From Bradyrhizobium rifense (GTDB taxonomy: Bacteria; Pseudomonadota; Alphaproteobacteria; Rhizobiales; Xanthobacteraceae): a stretch of 64,000 nucleotides of DNA. The position numbers and the translations under genes were made by a program. The notes under the pieces are model-generated. The model saw only the letters and a list, made by a program, of their open reading frames with translations, was not told the origin of the DNA and did not search any database. Below, one piece after another: positions 1 through 8,404 of this stretch. The DNA lies in assembly GCF_008123425.1 (NCBI RefSeq), contig NZ_VSSS01000063.1, forward strand, positions 44,236-108,235, written 5' to 3'. Position 1 is the stretch's first letter, and the number at the start of each line of letters is the position of its first letter.

Positions 1-101
1 CCGACCGCAACGGCGAGACCGTCCGGGTCGATGCCGATTTCGTGCAGAAGCACGTCGGCGACCTCGCCAAGAATGCGGATCTGAGCCGGTTTATTTTGTG
101 A
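1..101 (+). CDS. hslU: HslU, C-terminal end (partial)
   Basis: This is the last 32 codons of a gene that enters from the left edge; the frame opens at base 3 and stops at TGA 99-101. The residues GDLAKNADLSRFIL are the typical C-terminus of HslU (ClpY), the AAA+ unfoldase that feeds proteins to the HslV peptidase. The C-terminal tail is the part that docks into HslV and activates it. Only the tail is visible, so the ATPase motifs cannot be checked. hslV would be expected outside the window, upstream. Confidence 0.85.
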   Translation, partial: DRNGETVRVDADFVQKHVGDLAKNADLSRFIL

Positions 102-129
102 TTTCGCGCGGTCGCGCTATTGATGCCGC

Positions 130-1254
130 GTGACCGCACGCATCCTGCAAAACCCCTGGCGCCTTCTGCTCGCGATCAACGCCGCGGTCATCGTCGGCGT
201 GTTCGTCCACAAGATCCAGCTGCCGCCTTACGTCCCCTACGTCCATCTCCTCGTCGACTATCATTTCGGCTTCATCAAGCGCGCGCTGATCGGGGCGATC
301 GTCGCGCTGTTCACGGCCAAGGTGCCGGTCTGGCTGGTGTTCGCGCTCGGCGGCGCGACATGGCTGGTGACATCAGCCCTGTATGCAAAACTGTTTCAGA
401 AGACGTTCGGCTTCACCGCGAAGACGCTGCCGCTGTTCGTCTTCATCGCGGGATCGCCGTTCTTCCTGAAGAATTTCATGCACACGCTCGGCCATTTCGA
501 CATCTATGGCTGTGCGCTGGCGATCATCCTGCTGCTGATGCCGGCGGGCTCATTGCTGTTCGTGGCGACGGCGGCGCTGTTCTCCATCATTCTCGTCCTG
601 ATCCACCACATTCACCTGCTGATGTATGTGCCGACGATCATCACCATCGTCGTGACCAGGCACTATCTCGCTTACGGCGTCACCCGAGCTAACGTTGCGT
701 TCGGCATTGTCGCCCTCGCCGCCGTCTCCGTGCTGTTCTTCGCAGCCCAATTCCTCGGGACGATGCCGATTCCGGAAGCGGATTTCGTCGCGTATCTGAA
801 GACCCGGATGGTCGATCCCTCGCGCACCGATCTCCTGCAATTCAGCTACATATGGTACCAGCCGCTCGCGAAGGAGATTTCCGACACCTGGGGCCGCCTG
901 CCGCACAACAGTCTCGGCATTCCCGTGTTCGCGCTGCTGATCTGGCTGCACAGCCCGCTGTGGCGCTATTTTATGAACCTGATCGGCAGCCTCGCCAACG
1001 AGGCGCACCGTCGCCTCGTGATCGCGGCGCTGATCGGCGTCAGCCTCGCCTATCTCGTGATGTTTGCGATGGTGTTCGACTATTCGCGCTGGATCTCGAA
1101 CTGGGCGGTCTGCATGTTCCTGATCCTGCATGCGGTGAAGATGCTGCCGGGCGACAAGGAGCCAGCGCTGATTCCGGAAGAGGATCGGAAGACCAACATC
1201 TTCGGCCTGATCATCACGCTGATCCCGCGCGTCGGGATCGTACGTCCGTTTTAG
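130..1254 (+). CDS. Polytopic membrane protein of unknown function
   Basis: 374 residues beginning at a GTG, 28 bp after hslU on the same strand. The protein has a hydrophobic N-terminal segment (about residues 12-27), then roughly eight to ten further hydrophobic stretches, and ends in a polar tail rich in Pro, Glu, Asp and Lys followed by a last hydrophobic piece. I see no signal cleavage site, no nucleotide-binding motif and no family signature. The layout resembles bacterial polytopic membrane proteins of the glycan-polymerase or glycosyltransferase type, but nothing in the sequence proves this. A downstream palindromic repeat separates it from the opposing Smr gene. Confidence 0.7.
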   Translation: MTARILQNPWRLLLAINAAVIVGVFVHKIQLPPYVPYVHLLVDYHFGFIKRALIGAIVALFTAKVPVWLVFALGGATWLVTSALYAKLFQKTFGFTAKTLPLFVFIAGSPFFLKNFMHTLGHFDIYGCALAIILLLMPAGSLLFVATAALFSIILVLIHHIHLLMYVPTIITIVVTRHYLAYGVTRANVAFGIVALAAVSVLFFAAQFLGTMPIPEADFVAYLKTRMVDPSRTDLLQFSYIWYQPLAKEISDTWGRLPHNSLGIPVFALLIWLHSPLWRYFMNLIGSLANEAHRRLVIAALIGVSLAYLVMFAMVFDYSRWISNWAVCMFLILHAVKMLPGDKEPALIPEEDRKTNIFGLIITLIPRVGIVRPF

Positions 1255-1264
1255 GAGGTGCGCT

Positions 1265-1390
1265 CCCTCTCCCGCTTGCGGGGGAGGGCTGGGGGTGGGG
1301 GTGTCTCCGCGGAGGGACTCCCCAAGAGGATAGAGCCCTCACCCGCCGCGCTCTTCGAGCGCGTCGACCTCTCCCGCAAGCGGGAGAGGT
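1265..1390. repeat. Intergenic palindromic repeat, family A, copy 1
   Basis: A stretch of about 126 bp bounded by inverted arms: cctctcccgcttgcggg-type sequence at the left and its complement, cccgcaagcgggagagg, at the right. It fills the gap between the 3' ends of two converging genes. A second copy in opposite orientation lies at 34610-34750. It probably forms a long hairpin and may act as a bidirectional transcription stop. No open reading frame in it looks real. Confidence 0.75.
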
Positions 1391-1399
1391 GTAGAGCCG

Positions 1400-1993
1400 C
1401 TAAAACTTGGCCCGCCTGATCCGGACATAAAGCGCGCCCTCACCGCCGTGCCCGATACCCGCCTCCTCAAACCCGACGACGAAGCCGCGAAACTCCGGCA
1501 GGCTCAGCCATTCCGGCACCTGCCGACGCAGCACGCCGCTTTCCCCGCCGGTCCTTCCCTTGCCGGTGATGACCAGCACGAAGGTCAGGCCATCATGATG
1601 GGCGCGGTGCAGGAAACCGGTCAGCGCGCGGTGCGCGCGCATCTGGGTCATGCCGTGCAGATCAAGCCGCGCCTCGATCTCGCTGCGGCCACGCGAGAGT
1701 TTTGTGCGCTCGCGCTTGCCGAGCGGGGCGAGCGGCGGCATCGCCGGCTTGGACGGACGCGGGGCCGGCGCTTGCGTCAATGGCCGCGGCGGCAGCGCGG
1801 GCTTGGCGACAACCGCTGCGGTCGAGGGCTCGGCGCGCGGGGCGGCGTGCACCTTCGTCGCGCGATGCTTTCGCAGCGGCTTGACCTGCTTTGCGACGAG
1901 CTCCCACAGCTCGCGGTCTTCCTCGCTGAGCACACGGCGGCGCGGCGAGGGACGCGAAGGATCCAGCACGGGCGGACGGGACGATCGCTTCAT
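1400..1993 (-). CDS. Smr-domain protein
   Basis: 197 residues. The N-terminal half is basic and rich in Pro and Ala (low complexity). The C-terminal half is an Smr domain, starting near residue 110 with the LDLHGMTQ motif and continuing to the conserved GKGRTGGESGVLR loop around residue 145. Smr domains are nickases or endonucleases related to the MutS2 C-terminus, acting on DNA or RNA. The start overlaps the end of mltA by 4 bp (ATGA-type overlap), so the two are probably co-transcribed and translationally coupled. The exact substrate is unknown. Confidence 0.85.
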   Translation of the reverse strand: MKRSSRPPVLDPSRPSPRRRVLSEEDRELWELVAKQVKPLRKHRATKVHAAPRAEPSTAAVVAKPALPPRPLTQAPAPRPSKPAMPPLAPLGKRERTKLSRGRSEIEARLDLHGMTQMRAHRALTGFLHRAHHDGLTFVLVITGKGRTGGESGVLRRQVPEWLSLPEFRGFVVGFEEAGIGHGGEGALYVRIRRAKF

Positions 1994-3519
1994 TGCTGGT
2001 GGGGACGACTCTTGGGGTGCCGGCGCGGTTCGCTGACAGGCTCTATCACGGGACGCGGCGCCGGCAACGGGATCGGGTTGGCGATGGCAACGGTTTCGCC
2101 CTTGCTTGGCGTGACAGCCGCGGCCGGCTTTGCAGAATCCTTGGCAGGCTCAGTCTGCGGAAACAGCCTTGCGATCTTCTCGGACGGCCGCGGATCCGGC
2201 ACCGGCAGCCGCGCCGCGCGCACACCGGGATCGAGGCTCTTCGGCACCAGCATCACGAAATGCATGGGGTGACGCAGCCGGCCCGAGACGCGGCCGGCGT
2301 CAGCGCCCGCGCCAAAATAGAGATCGGCGCGGGCGGGGCCGATAATGGCCGAGCCGGTGTCCTGCGCGATCATCAGGCGATGGAACGGGGTCTTGGCGCG
2401 GTCGGACTCGATCGGCAGCTCGCCTTCGATGAAGAACGGCGTGCCGTAGACATGGAGCGATTTGTCGACCGCGATCGAACGGCCGGCGGTCAACGGGATG
2501 CCCTGGGCACCGACCGCCTCGTCCTTGTCGGACAGATTGACCTCGCGGAAGAAGATGTAGGAGCGGTTCTGGCGCCGCAGCTCCTTGGCGCCGTCGGGGT
2601 TCTGCGCCATCCACTCCCTGATCTTCTGCATCGACATCTCTTCCTTCGGAATGATGCCACGCTCGATCAGGATGCGCCCGACGGCGGTGTAGGGATAACC
2701 GTTATAGGAATCGTAATTGAGCCGGAGGGTGCCGCCGTCGTCGAACTTGATCCGCGCCGAGCCCTGGATCTGGGCGAACAGCAAATCGGTCGGGTCCTTC
2801 AGCCAGGCGATCTCCAGCCCGCGGCCGGCGATCTTGCCGTCCTCGATCTCGCCGCGGTCGTAATAGGGCACCAGCTTGCGGCGGCCGATCTTGCGGTAGA
2901 CCGATCCCTTGTTGGGCAGGCTGACGGAGGCCTGATTGTAGCCGCGCACGAACAGGTTGGAGGGCCGGCGATAGACCGGGACGTTGTAGACATCGGTCTG
3001 CGTGTGTGAACCGTCCAGCACCGGTTCGTAATAGCCGGTGACGAAACCGTCGGGCTCGCCGAGGCGCGAGATGCGCAGCGGCGCAAAATTATCCTCGAAG
3101 AAAGTCTTTGCCTGGGCGTCGTCGGCGAGGTCGAGCGATTTGGCGGCCCGGCAGGGTTCGCTCAACGAGCCGCCCAGCGCTTTCTGCTCAGAAGCGCCGG
3201 TCTGCGCGTTGATCGAACGGCAGCTGGCGCGAAAGGTCTTGTAGGCCGCGAGATGATCGTCGTCGCTCCACCCCTTCACGTCGGCCCAGGCCAGCGGCAA
3301 ATATTGTGCGCCGGGAATCTCGAACGGGAGAGGGAGCTGCGGGTAGGGCAAGGCGCGCGGCGGGATCGCGGCGACTTCGGGAAGGTGATGGTAATGGCTG
3401 CGGTAGTGGCGCCGCGCAGCCTCGGCACCAAGCGAAAACGAAGCCAGCACGACGATACCTGCGCAAAGCGCCGTCGCGCTGTTCTTCAGGAAACTCTTAA
3501 TTCGCGCTTCCGGTGCCAA
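1990..3519 (-). CDS. mltA: Membrane-bound lytic murein transglycosylase A
   Basis: MltA cleaves the glycan strands of peptidoglycan to give 1,6-anhydromuropeptides. From a TTG at 3519 it is 509 residues and starts with a basic stretch plus hydrophobic segment (about residues 8-29) ending AEA, a credible signal peptide. The MltA domain includes FVTGYYEPVL, and the 3D domain with its catalytic Asp region is seen as AQDTGSAIIGPARADLYFG. The C-terminus is a Pro-rich tail. No lipobox is visible, so it may be periplasmic rather than a lipoprotein. The frame stays open to 3630, but that part overlaps the Tim44-like gene more heavily and has no signal-like start; TTG 3519 has GGAAG just upstream and overlaps the previous gene by 23 bp. 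Confidence 0.88.
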   Translation of the reverse strand: MAPEARIKSFLKNSATALCAGIVVLASFSLGAEAARRHYRSHYHHLPEVAAIPPRALPYPQLPLPFEIPGAQYLPLAWADVKGWSDDDHLAAYKTFRASCRSINAQTGASEQKALGGSLSEPCRAAKSLDLADDAQAKTFFEDNFAPLRISRLGEPDGFVTGYYEPVLDGSHTQTDVYNVPVYRRPSNLFVRGYNQASVSLPNKGSVYRKIGRRKLVPYYDRGEIEDGKIAGRGLEIAWLKDPTDLLFAQIQGSARIKFDDGGTLRLNYDSYNGYPYTAVGRILIERGIIPKEEMSMQKIREWMAQNPDGAKELRRQNRSYIFFREVNLSDKDEAVGAQGIPLTAGRSIAVDKSLHVYGTPFFIEGELPIESDRAKTPFHRLMIAQDTGSAIIGPARADLYFGAGADAGRVSGRLRHPMHFVMLVPKSLDPGVRAARLPVPDPRPSEKIARLFPQTEPAKDSAKPAAAVTPSKGETVAIANPIPLPAPRPVIEPVSEPRRHPKSRPHQQ

Positions 3520-4201
3520 CCAGCTTCCAGTTCGGATCGCGAGAGGTGATGTCGCGGGCGAAAGTCCAGATGTCGGTGATGTCGGCGACCGTATCGGCCC
3601 TGCCGTCGACGATGCTGCCGGCCTTGTCACGGGTGGCCGAGATCATCTGAGAGACGAAGCGGATGGTCAGCTGTGCCGTGCGGTCGCGCAGCTCGGCGCC
3701 CACCAGCTCGGCCTTGTCGATCGAGACGAAACGCGTCTCGGTCTTCTGCTCGTTCTTCTCGCGATCCTTGATCGCGGCGTCGAAGCTTTCATAGACCTCG
3801 GACGACAGCAGGTCGCGCAGCGCGCGGCGATCGCCATTGGCGAAGGCCAGCACGATCATCTCATAGGCGCCGCGGGCGCCCGAGATGAAGTGGCGCGGGT
3901 CGAAGGTGGAATCCTTGTCGACGATGGCATCGAGGCCCTGGGCGAGCGGAGTGCCCGGCTCGGTCAGGCCCTTCCAGCGATCGGAGGGCGGGGTCGGCTC
4001 GGCCGTCGGCGCCAGCGGCGCCTGGTCGATCACCTTGCCCGGCATAGTCACGACGTTCTTGTCCGGGGCACCACCCAGCGCGTTGCGAGCCGTGCGGTCG
4101 AACGGCGGCCGCTCGTTGCCGGTCCGCTGCCCCAGCACGCTGCGCAGCCGCAGGAAAATAAAGACCGCCAGCGCCAGGAAAATGATGGTGTAGATGTCCA
4201 C
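3497..4201 (-). CDS. Tim44/TimA-family inner-membrane protein
   Basis: 234 residues from a GTG start. An N-terminal transmembrane segment (residues 3-17) is followed by a polar, Pro-rich linker and a C-terminal Tim44-like domain (from about residue 95), with the typical run FISGARGAYEMIVLAFANGD. In mitochondria Tim44 tethers Hsp70 to the import channel. Alphaproteobacterial homologues are small membrane-anchored proteins of uncertain role, proposed to act in membrane protein handling. It heads a leftward cluster with mltA and the Smr gene. In Rhizobiales this gene sits next to secB and mltA, as here. Confidence 0.85.
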   Translation of the reverse strand: MDIYTIIFLALAVFIFLRLRSVLGQRTGNERPPFDRTARNALGGAPDKNVVTMPGKVIDQAPLAPTAEPTPPSDRWKGLTEPGTPLAQGLDAIVDKDSTFDPRHFISGARGAYEMIVLAFANGDRRALRDLLSSEVYESFDAAIKDREKNEQKTETRFVSIDKAELVGAELRDRTAQLTIRFVSQMISATRDKAGSIVDGRADTVADITDIWTFARDITSRDPNWKLVGTGSAN

Positions 4202-4604
4202 GTGGTATTCGCTTTCTGGTCTTCTCGAGAAGGGGCCGTCGCCGGGGAAAATCGATCCGGCCAGTAGACCGTTCCATACGGGAACGGCAAGTCTACATCA
4301 CCATTTTGGGTCCGCGCGTCACGTCCGCCGGATGTAGGCACGAAATTTGGCCCGGCCAATGGCGCCTTTTGGCACAGCGCACAGTGTAGCGCGTTTTATG
4401 CTTAAGGGGAAACCCGATCCTGCCCGGAAATCGCGCATCTTCAAGCGTTTAACGTGCGATTTCGGGTTAGGGGCGGGTCAAACGTCACAGTTGTGGGCGC
4501 GGCCCGGATCGACCCTCCGGAGCCGTTCATCCTTGTGGAATGAGGCAGCCCTATGTTAGCCAACCGCCGCGAAATTCAGCCCAATCGGGTAAGGAGACAC
4601 TCTG
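4202..4604. promoter_or_regulatory. Divergent intergenic region between timA-like gene and secB
   Basis: 403 bp without a credible gene. It must hold the promoters of both divergent genes. The secB side carries a clear ribosome binding site, AAGGAGA, at about 4590-4597. A 70-codon open frame at 4347-4559 has no ribosome binding site and no protein-like composition, so it was not called. I see no strong palindrome. Confidence 0.5.
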
Positions 4605-5090
4605 ATGACCAACGGTAACGGCACCCCTCCCGAGGCGGCCCAGGCTCCCCAGCTCAACGTGCTGGCGCAATATACGAAGGACCTCTCGTTCGAAAATCCG
4701 AACGCACCGACCTCGCTCCAGCCACAGAGCCAGGCGCCCCAGATCAACATCCAGATCAATGTCAGCGCCAACAATCTCAGCGATACCGAGTTCGAAGTGA
4801 CCCTCTCGGTCGAGGGCAAGGCTGAGAACGCGGGCAAGGTGATGTTCTCGTTCGAGCTCGCCTATGCCGGCGTGTTCCGCATCGCCAACGTGCCGAAGGA
4901 GAACCTGCACCCGCTGGTCATGATCGAGTGCCCGCGCCTGCTGTTCCCGTTCGCCCGCGAGATCATCGCGACCGCCGTGCGCGACGGCGGGTTCCCGCCC
5001 CTGATGCTGGACCCGGTCGATTTCGTCGGTCTCTATCGCCAGAACATGGAGCGGCAAATGGCCGCGCAGCCGACGAGCGGCCAAGCCTAA
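4605..5090 (+). CDS. secB: Protein-export chaperone SecB
   Basis: 161 residues, the usual size for alphaproteobacterial SecB. SecB is a cytoplasmic tetramer that holds preproteins unfolded and delivers them to SecA. The conserved start of the fold, VLAQYTKDLSFENP, is at about residues 20-33, and the QINIQINVSAN strand and the LFPFAREIIA region follow. The N-terminus is a short polar extension and the C-terminal tail is Gln/Ala-rich. It converges with dnaQ, with only 9 bp between the stops. Confidence 0.97.
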   Translation: MTNGNGTPPEAAQAPQLNVLAQYTKDLSFENPNAPTSLQPQSQAPQINIQINVSANNLSDTEFEVTLSVEGKAENAGKVMFSFELAYAGVFRIANVPKENLHPLVMIECPRLLFPFAREIIATAVRDGGFPPLMLDPVDFVGLYRQNMERQMAAQPTSGQA

Positions 5091-5099
5091 CTAACGGGC

Positions 5100-5816
5100 C
5101 TAACCGGCAGGAGGCACGGCTGGAGCGGGCAAAAACTCGTTCCAGATCGCCTTGTCGCCGAGCGTTGCGATGAAAGCCCGATGGGCTTCGCGCTCGGCGT
5201 CCGACACCCGCGGCGCGAGCGGCACAGACCGTTGCCGCCGCGGCGCATCGCCGGCGGCATTGACGCGAATGTCCTGGGCGTCCGACGCCAGCAGCAGCTG
5301 CGACTGCCGCGCTCCGACCAGATCGACATAGACTTCTGCGAGCAGTTCGGAATCGAGCAGCGCGCCGTGCTTGGTACGGTGTGAATTGTCGATCGAATAG
5401 CGCGAGCAGAGATCGTCGAGCCGGTTCGACACACCGGGATGCTTGCGCCGTGCCAGGAGCAGCGTATCGACCAGCCGCTCGCGCGGGATCGCGGGACGCT
5501 TGATCCGATCGAGCTCGGCATTGATAAAGCTGATGTCGAACGAGGCGTTGTGGATCACCAGCGGCGCATCGCCGATGAATTCCAGAAACGCGTCGACGAC
5601 CTCGGGGAACAGCGGCTTGGTCGACAGAAACTCAGCCGACAGCCCGTGCACCGCAAAGGCTTCCGCCGGCATGTCCCTCTCGGGATTGATATAGACGTGA
5701 TACGTCTGTCCCGTCGGCATGCGGTTGAAGATCTCGACGCAGCCGATTTCGACCAGGCGATCGCCGCGGAGCGGATCGAGGCCGGTGGTTTCGGTATCGA
5801 GAACGATTTCACGCAT
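5100..5816 (-). CDS. dnaQ: DNA polymerase III epsilon subunit (3'-5' proofreading exonuclease)
   Basis: 238 residues. DnaQ is the proofreading exonuclease of the replicative polymerase core. The DEDDh motifs are visible: Exo I as LDTETTG (residues 6-12), Exo II as HNASFDISFIN near residue 90, and Exo III as HRTKHGALLDSELL near residue 147. The C-terminal tail, which binds the alpha subunit, is Pro/Ala-rich. It lies 41 bp downstream of coaE in a leftward run ppsR-maf-coaE-dnaQ that is conserved beside the replication origin of many alphaproteobacteria. Confidence 0.96.
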   Translation of the reverse strand: MREIVLDTETTGLDPLRGDRLVEIGCVEIFNRMPTGQTYHVYINPERDMPAEAFAVHGLSAEFLSTKPLFPEVVDAFLEFIGDAPLVIHNASFDISFINAELDRIKRPAIPRERLVDTLLLARRKHPGVSNRLDDLCSRYSIDNSHRTKHGALLDSELLAEVYVDLVGARQSQLLLASDAQDIRVNAAGDAPRRQRSVPLAPRVSDAEREAHRAFIATLGDKAIWNEFLPAPAVPPAG

Positions 5817-5857
5817 GATTTTGAGGTGCCGTGCAAGTAGCCGTGGAAGTCGGCGAA

Positions 5858-6457
5858 TCAGGCTCGCCGCTGCGGCATCTTAACGACCTCGGCCAGGATG
5901 TGCGTGATTTGCGCGCGCACCGGCTCAAGTCCGTGTGAGGTATCCACGACGAAATCGGCCCGCTTGCGCTTTTCGGCATCAGGCGTCTGCTTGGCGATGA
6001 TGGCGTCGAGTTTTGCTTCGTCCATGGTTCCCCGCGCGAGCACACGTTCGCGCTGAACTTCCAGCGAGGTCGAGACCACGACCACGGCGTCGACCCGCTT
6101 CTCGCCGCCGGTCTCGAACAGCAGGGGAATGTCCAGGACCACGACCGGTGCCTTGACGGCTTCGGCATCGGCAAAGAATTTTTGCCGGGACGCGCCGAGC
6201 ATGGGGTGAACGATCTGCTCGAGCTGCTTGATCGCGGCGGGATCGTGCACGACGCGCGCCGACAACTTGGGCCGGTCGACCTTGCCGTTCGTGGTGGTGC
6301 CGGGGAAGGCGGCTTCGATCGCGGGCGCGGCTTCACCTTCATAGAGCTGATGGACGGCCGCATCGGCGTCGTAGACGGGCACACCGGCCTCCGCGAATAA
6401 TTTGGCGGTGGTGGATTTGCCCATTCCGATCGAGCCGGTCAGTCCAAGAATCCGCAT
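5858..6457 (-). CDS. coaE: Dephospho-CoA kinase
   Basis: 199 residues. CoaE phosphorylates the 3'-hydroxyl of dephospho-CoA, the last step of coenzyme A synthesis. The P-loop GSIGMGKST is at residues 8-16. It is followed by a substrate-binding region with YDADAAVHQLY near residue 30 and the helical domain with DIPLLFETG near residue 110. It begins 14 bp after the maf stop, so these genes are almost certainly one transcript. Confidence 0.95.
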   Translation of the reverse strand: MRILGLTGSIGMGKSTTAKLFAEAGVPVYDADAAVHQLYEGEAAPAIEAAFPGTTTNGKVDRPKLSARVVHDPAAIKQLEQIVHPMLGASRQKFFADAEAVKAPVVVLDIPLLFETGGEKRVDAVVVVSTSLEVQRERVLARGTMDEAKLDAIIAKQTPDAEKRKRADFVVDTSHGLEPVRAQITHILAEVVKMPQRRA

Positions 6458-6471
6458 CAGCGCCCTATTAT

Positions 6472-7080
6472 TTACACCGCAATTAGCTGCTCGTTCCGCA
6501 GGAACGCGAGCAGCGGCAGCAGCGGCAGGCCGAGAATGGTGAAATGGTCGCCCTCGATGCGCTCGAACAGATGGATGCCGAGGCCTTCGAGCTGATAGGC
6601 GCCGACGCTGGTGGTGACGGCATTGCCGGCGGCATCGAGATAGGCTGAAAGTTCGGCCTCGGACATCTGCCGCATCGTCATGCGGGCGACCGACACATCC
6701 TCGAAGACAATCTTGCCGTCATGCGCCACGGCGACGGCCGAATTCAGCTCATGGCTATGGCCGGCGAGATCGCGCAACTGTGCCAGCGCCTGTGTACGGC
6801 CGGCGGGCTTGTTGAAGAGACGATCGCCGAGCGCAAGCGTCTGGTCAGCGCCGATCACATGGCTTCCGGGACGATGGACCGAAACCGCCTTCGCCTTCTC
6901 GCGCGCCAGCAGCAGGCCGATCTCGCGCGGGTTTGAAAGTTCGGACGCGGCCTGAATGCCGCGCTCGTCGATGTCAGCGGTGACTGCTTCGAATTCGAGC
7001 CCGGCATTCGCCAACAGCATTTTGCGTGCGCTGCTCTGCGACGCGAGGATCAGAGGAGAGGTGCCGCGCCAAAAAACCAT
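6472..7080 (-). CDS. maf: Maf-family nucleoside triphosphate pyrophosphatase
   Basis: 202 residues. Maf proteins hydrolyse non-canonical or pyrimidine nucleoside triphosphates to monophosphates. The signature LILASQSSARKMLL is at about residues 10-23, and the conserved catalytic GADQTLALGD lies near residue 78. It is 21 bp downstream of ppsR. ATG 7080 is the only reasonable start and gives the usual length. Confidence 0.94.
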   Translation of the reverse strand: MVFWRGTSPLILASQSSARKMLLANAGLEFEAVTADIDERGIQAASELSNPREIGLLLAREKAKAVSVHRPGSHVIGADQTLALGDRLFNKPAGRTQALAQLRDLAGHSHELNSAVAVAHDGKIVFEDVSVARMTMRQMSEAELSAYLDAAGNAVTTSVGAYQLEGLGIHLFERIEGDHFTILGLPLLPLLAFLRNEQLIAV

Positions 7081-7101
7081 TTTCGAAAACTATTCCCAAG
7101 A

Positions 7102-7941
7102 CTATTCAGAGGGCCGGTTGCGCTGGCGATCGCTGTAGAGCTTCATGATGGCGGCCGCGGTTTCCTCGATCGAGCGCCGCGTGACGTCCAGCAGCGGCCA
7201 GTCGTGCTTGGCGCTCAGCTTGCGCGCAAACGCAACCTCCTCGGTGACCGACTGCCTGTCGATATAGGTTTCGTTGCCGGATTCGGCGCCCATCGAGAGC
7301 AGGCGATTCTGACGGATCTGGATCAGGCGTTCCGGTGTCGCGTGCAGGCTCACCACCAGCGGCCGGGTCAGCGTCTCCAGTTGCGCCGGCACGGGAATGC
7401 CCGGCACCAGCGGCACGTTGGCAGTGCGGATGCCGCGATTGGCGAGATAGATCGACGTCGGCGTCTTCGAGGTGCGGGATACGCCGACTAGGACGACGTC
7501 GGCGTCCTCGAGCCCGTCGACGTGCTGGCCATCATCGTGAATCATCGTGTAGTTCAGCGCGTCGATGCGCTTGAAATATTCGGCGTTGAGCACGTGCTGC
7601 GCGCCGACACGACCCGTCGTCGCAGCTCCGAGATAGGCTTCGAACATCTGCATGACCGGGCCGATGATCGAGAGGCTCGGAACGTTGATGTTTTTGCATT
7701 TGTCCTCGAGCCGCGAGACCAGATCCTTCTCCAGCAGCGTGAACAGCACGATGCCCGGCGCTTCCTCGATCTCGTCGAGCACGCGATCGAGCTGCTTCTG
7801 GCTCCGCACCAGCGGATAGACATGCTCGACCGGCGTGACGTTCGCGTACTGCGCGGCGACGGCGCGCGCGACCGTAATCAGGGTCTCACCGGTGGAGTCG
7901 GAGACGAGGTGCAGATGGAAATAATTGTTCGAGGTCGGCAC
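7102..7941 (-). CDS. ppsR: Pyruvate, phosphate dikinase/PEP synthase regulatory protein
   Basis: 279 residues from a GTG start. This DUF299-family protein is a bifunctional serine/threonine kinase and phosphotransferase that switches PPDK or PEP synthase off and on. The N-terminus has HLVSDSTGET (residues 10-19), and the P-loop-like GVSRTSKTP motif is near residue 154. It is the first leftward gene next to the gene-free region at 7.9-8.4 kb. Its homologue in Rickettsia (RP001) and Caulobacter also borders the chromosomal origin. Confidence 0.93.
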   Translation of the reverse strand: MPTSNNYFHLHLVSDSTGETLITVARAVAAQYANVTPVEHVYPLVRSQKQLDRVLDEIEEAPGIVLFTLLEKDLVSRLEDKCKNINVPSLSIIGPVMQMFEAYLGAATTGRVGAQHVLNAEYFKRIDALNYTMIHDDGQHVDGLEDADVVLVGVSRTSKTPTSIYLANRGIRTANVPLVPGIPVPAQLETLTRPLVVSLHATPERLIQIRQNRLLSMGAESGNETYIDRQSVTEEVAFARKLSAKHDWPLLDVTRRSIEETAAAIMKLYSDRQRNRPSE

Positions 7942-8404
7942 AAAAACTCTTTGTATGAGGACGGTGTGGTTTGTGGATTTCTGTGGACCTTAACCCCTCG
8001 GAAAGGGTTGCGCGACACCAGGGGCGGGACAAGTGCCAATTTTCTTCACACCACTGCCCCTCGGAACAACTCTGGAAGCCTTCCGAGAGGGAAACGGGAT
8101 TGCGCGGACAAGTCTCTTGATAGACTGCGGATCAATACCTGCAAGCCTTTGAGTGCAGGCGACTTATCCGGTCAGGCCGGAACCGCGTTCGACATGTTGA
8201 TGGATGTGAACAAGCGCGCGCCAAGTGGCGGACGGTATTGTGTGAGTCTAATCCACTGTCACTTAGACTCAGACTCTAAGAATCTAAGATTCTTTATTGG
8301 AGAAGGGCGCTCCAGACGGATATGTGTGTGAAGGTGAGACCTTAACGAGTTCTTACTATCCCCAGACCGCCGGAAGGCTGGGCGCAAAGGGGCGGACGCC
8401 GGAC
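7942..8404. other. oriC: Candidate chromosomal replication origin (oriC)
   Basis: 463 bp without a gene between ppsR and hemJ. Degenerate DnaA boxes: 7972-7980 (complement AAATCCACA), 7982-7990 (complement AGGTCCACA), 8249-8257 (TAATCCACT) and 8164-8172 (TTATCCGGT); none matches TTATCCACA perfectly. An AT-rich stretch at about 8243-8300 contains the inverted repeats GAGTCTAA/TTAGACTC (8244-8251/8263-8270) and AAGAATC/GATTCTT (8278-8284/8288-8294). A CtrA-like site follows at 8342. Genes on both sides are transcribed away from it. In Caulobacter and Rickettsia the origin lies beside the ppsR homologue (RP001) and hemE. Location is supported by synteny; function is inferred. Confidence 0.6.
8342..8356 (+). 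promoter_or_regulatory. CtrA-like binding site
   Basis: TTAA, seven bases, then TTAC: one base away from the CtrA consensus TTAA-N7-TTAA. It sits between the AT-rich block and the hemJ start. In Caulobacter CtrA binds several such sites in the origin and represses initiation. A single imperfect match in a high-GC genome is suggestive only. Confidence 0.4.

Noticed and set aside
3520..3630. Longer N-terminus of MltA starting at 3630
   Set aside because: It would place 37 polar residues before a clear signal peptide and overlap the Tim44-like gene by 134 bp.
4347..4559. 70-codon open frame in the timA-secB gap
   Set aside because: No ribosome binding site, no hydrophobic or domain pattern, and it would run into the secB promoter.
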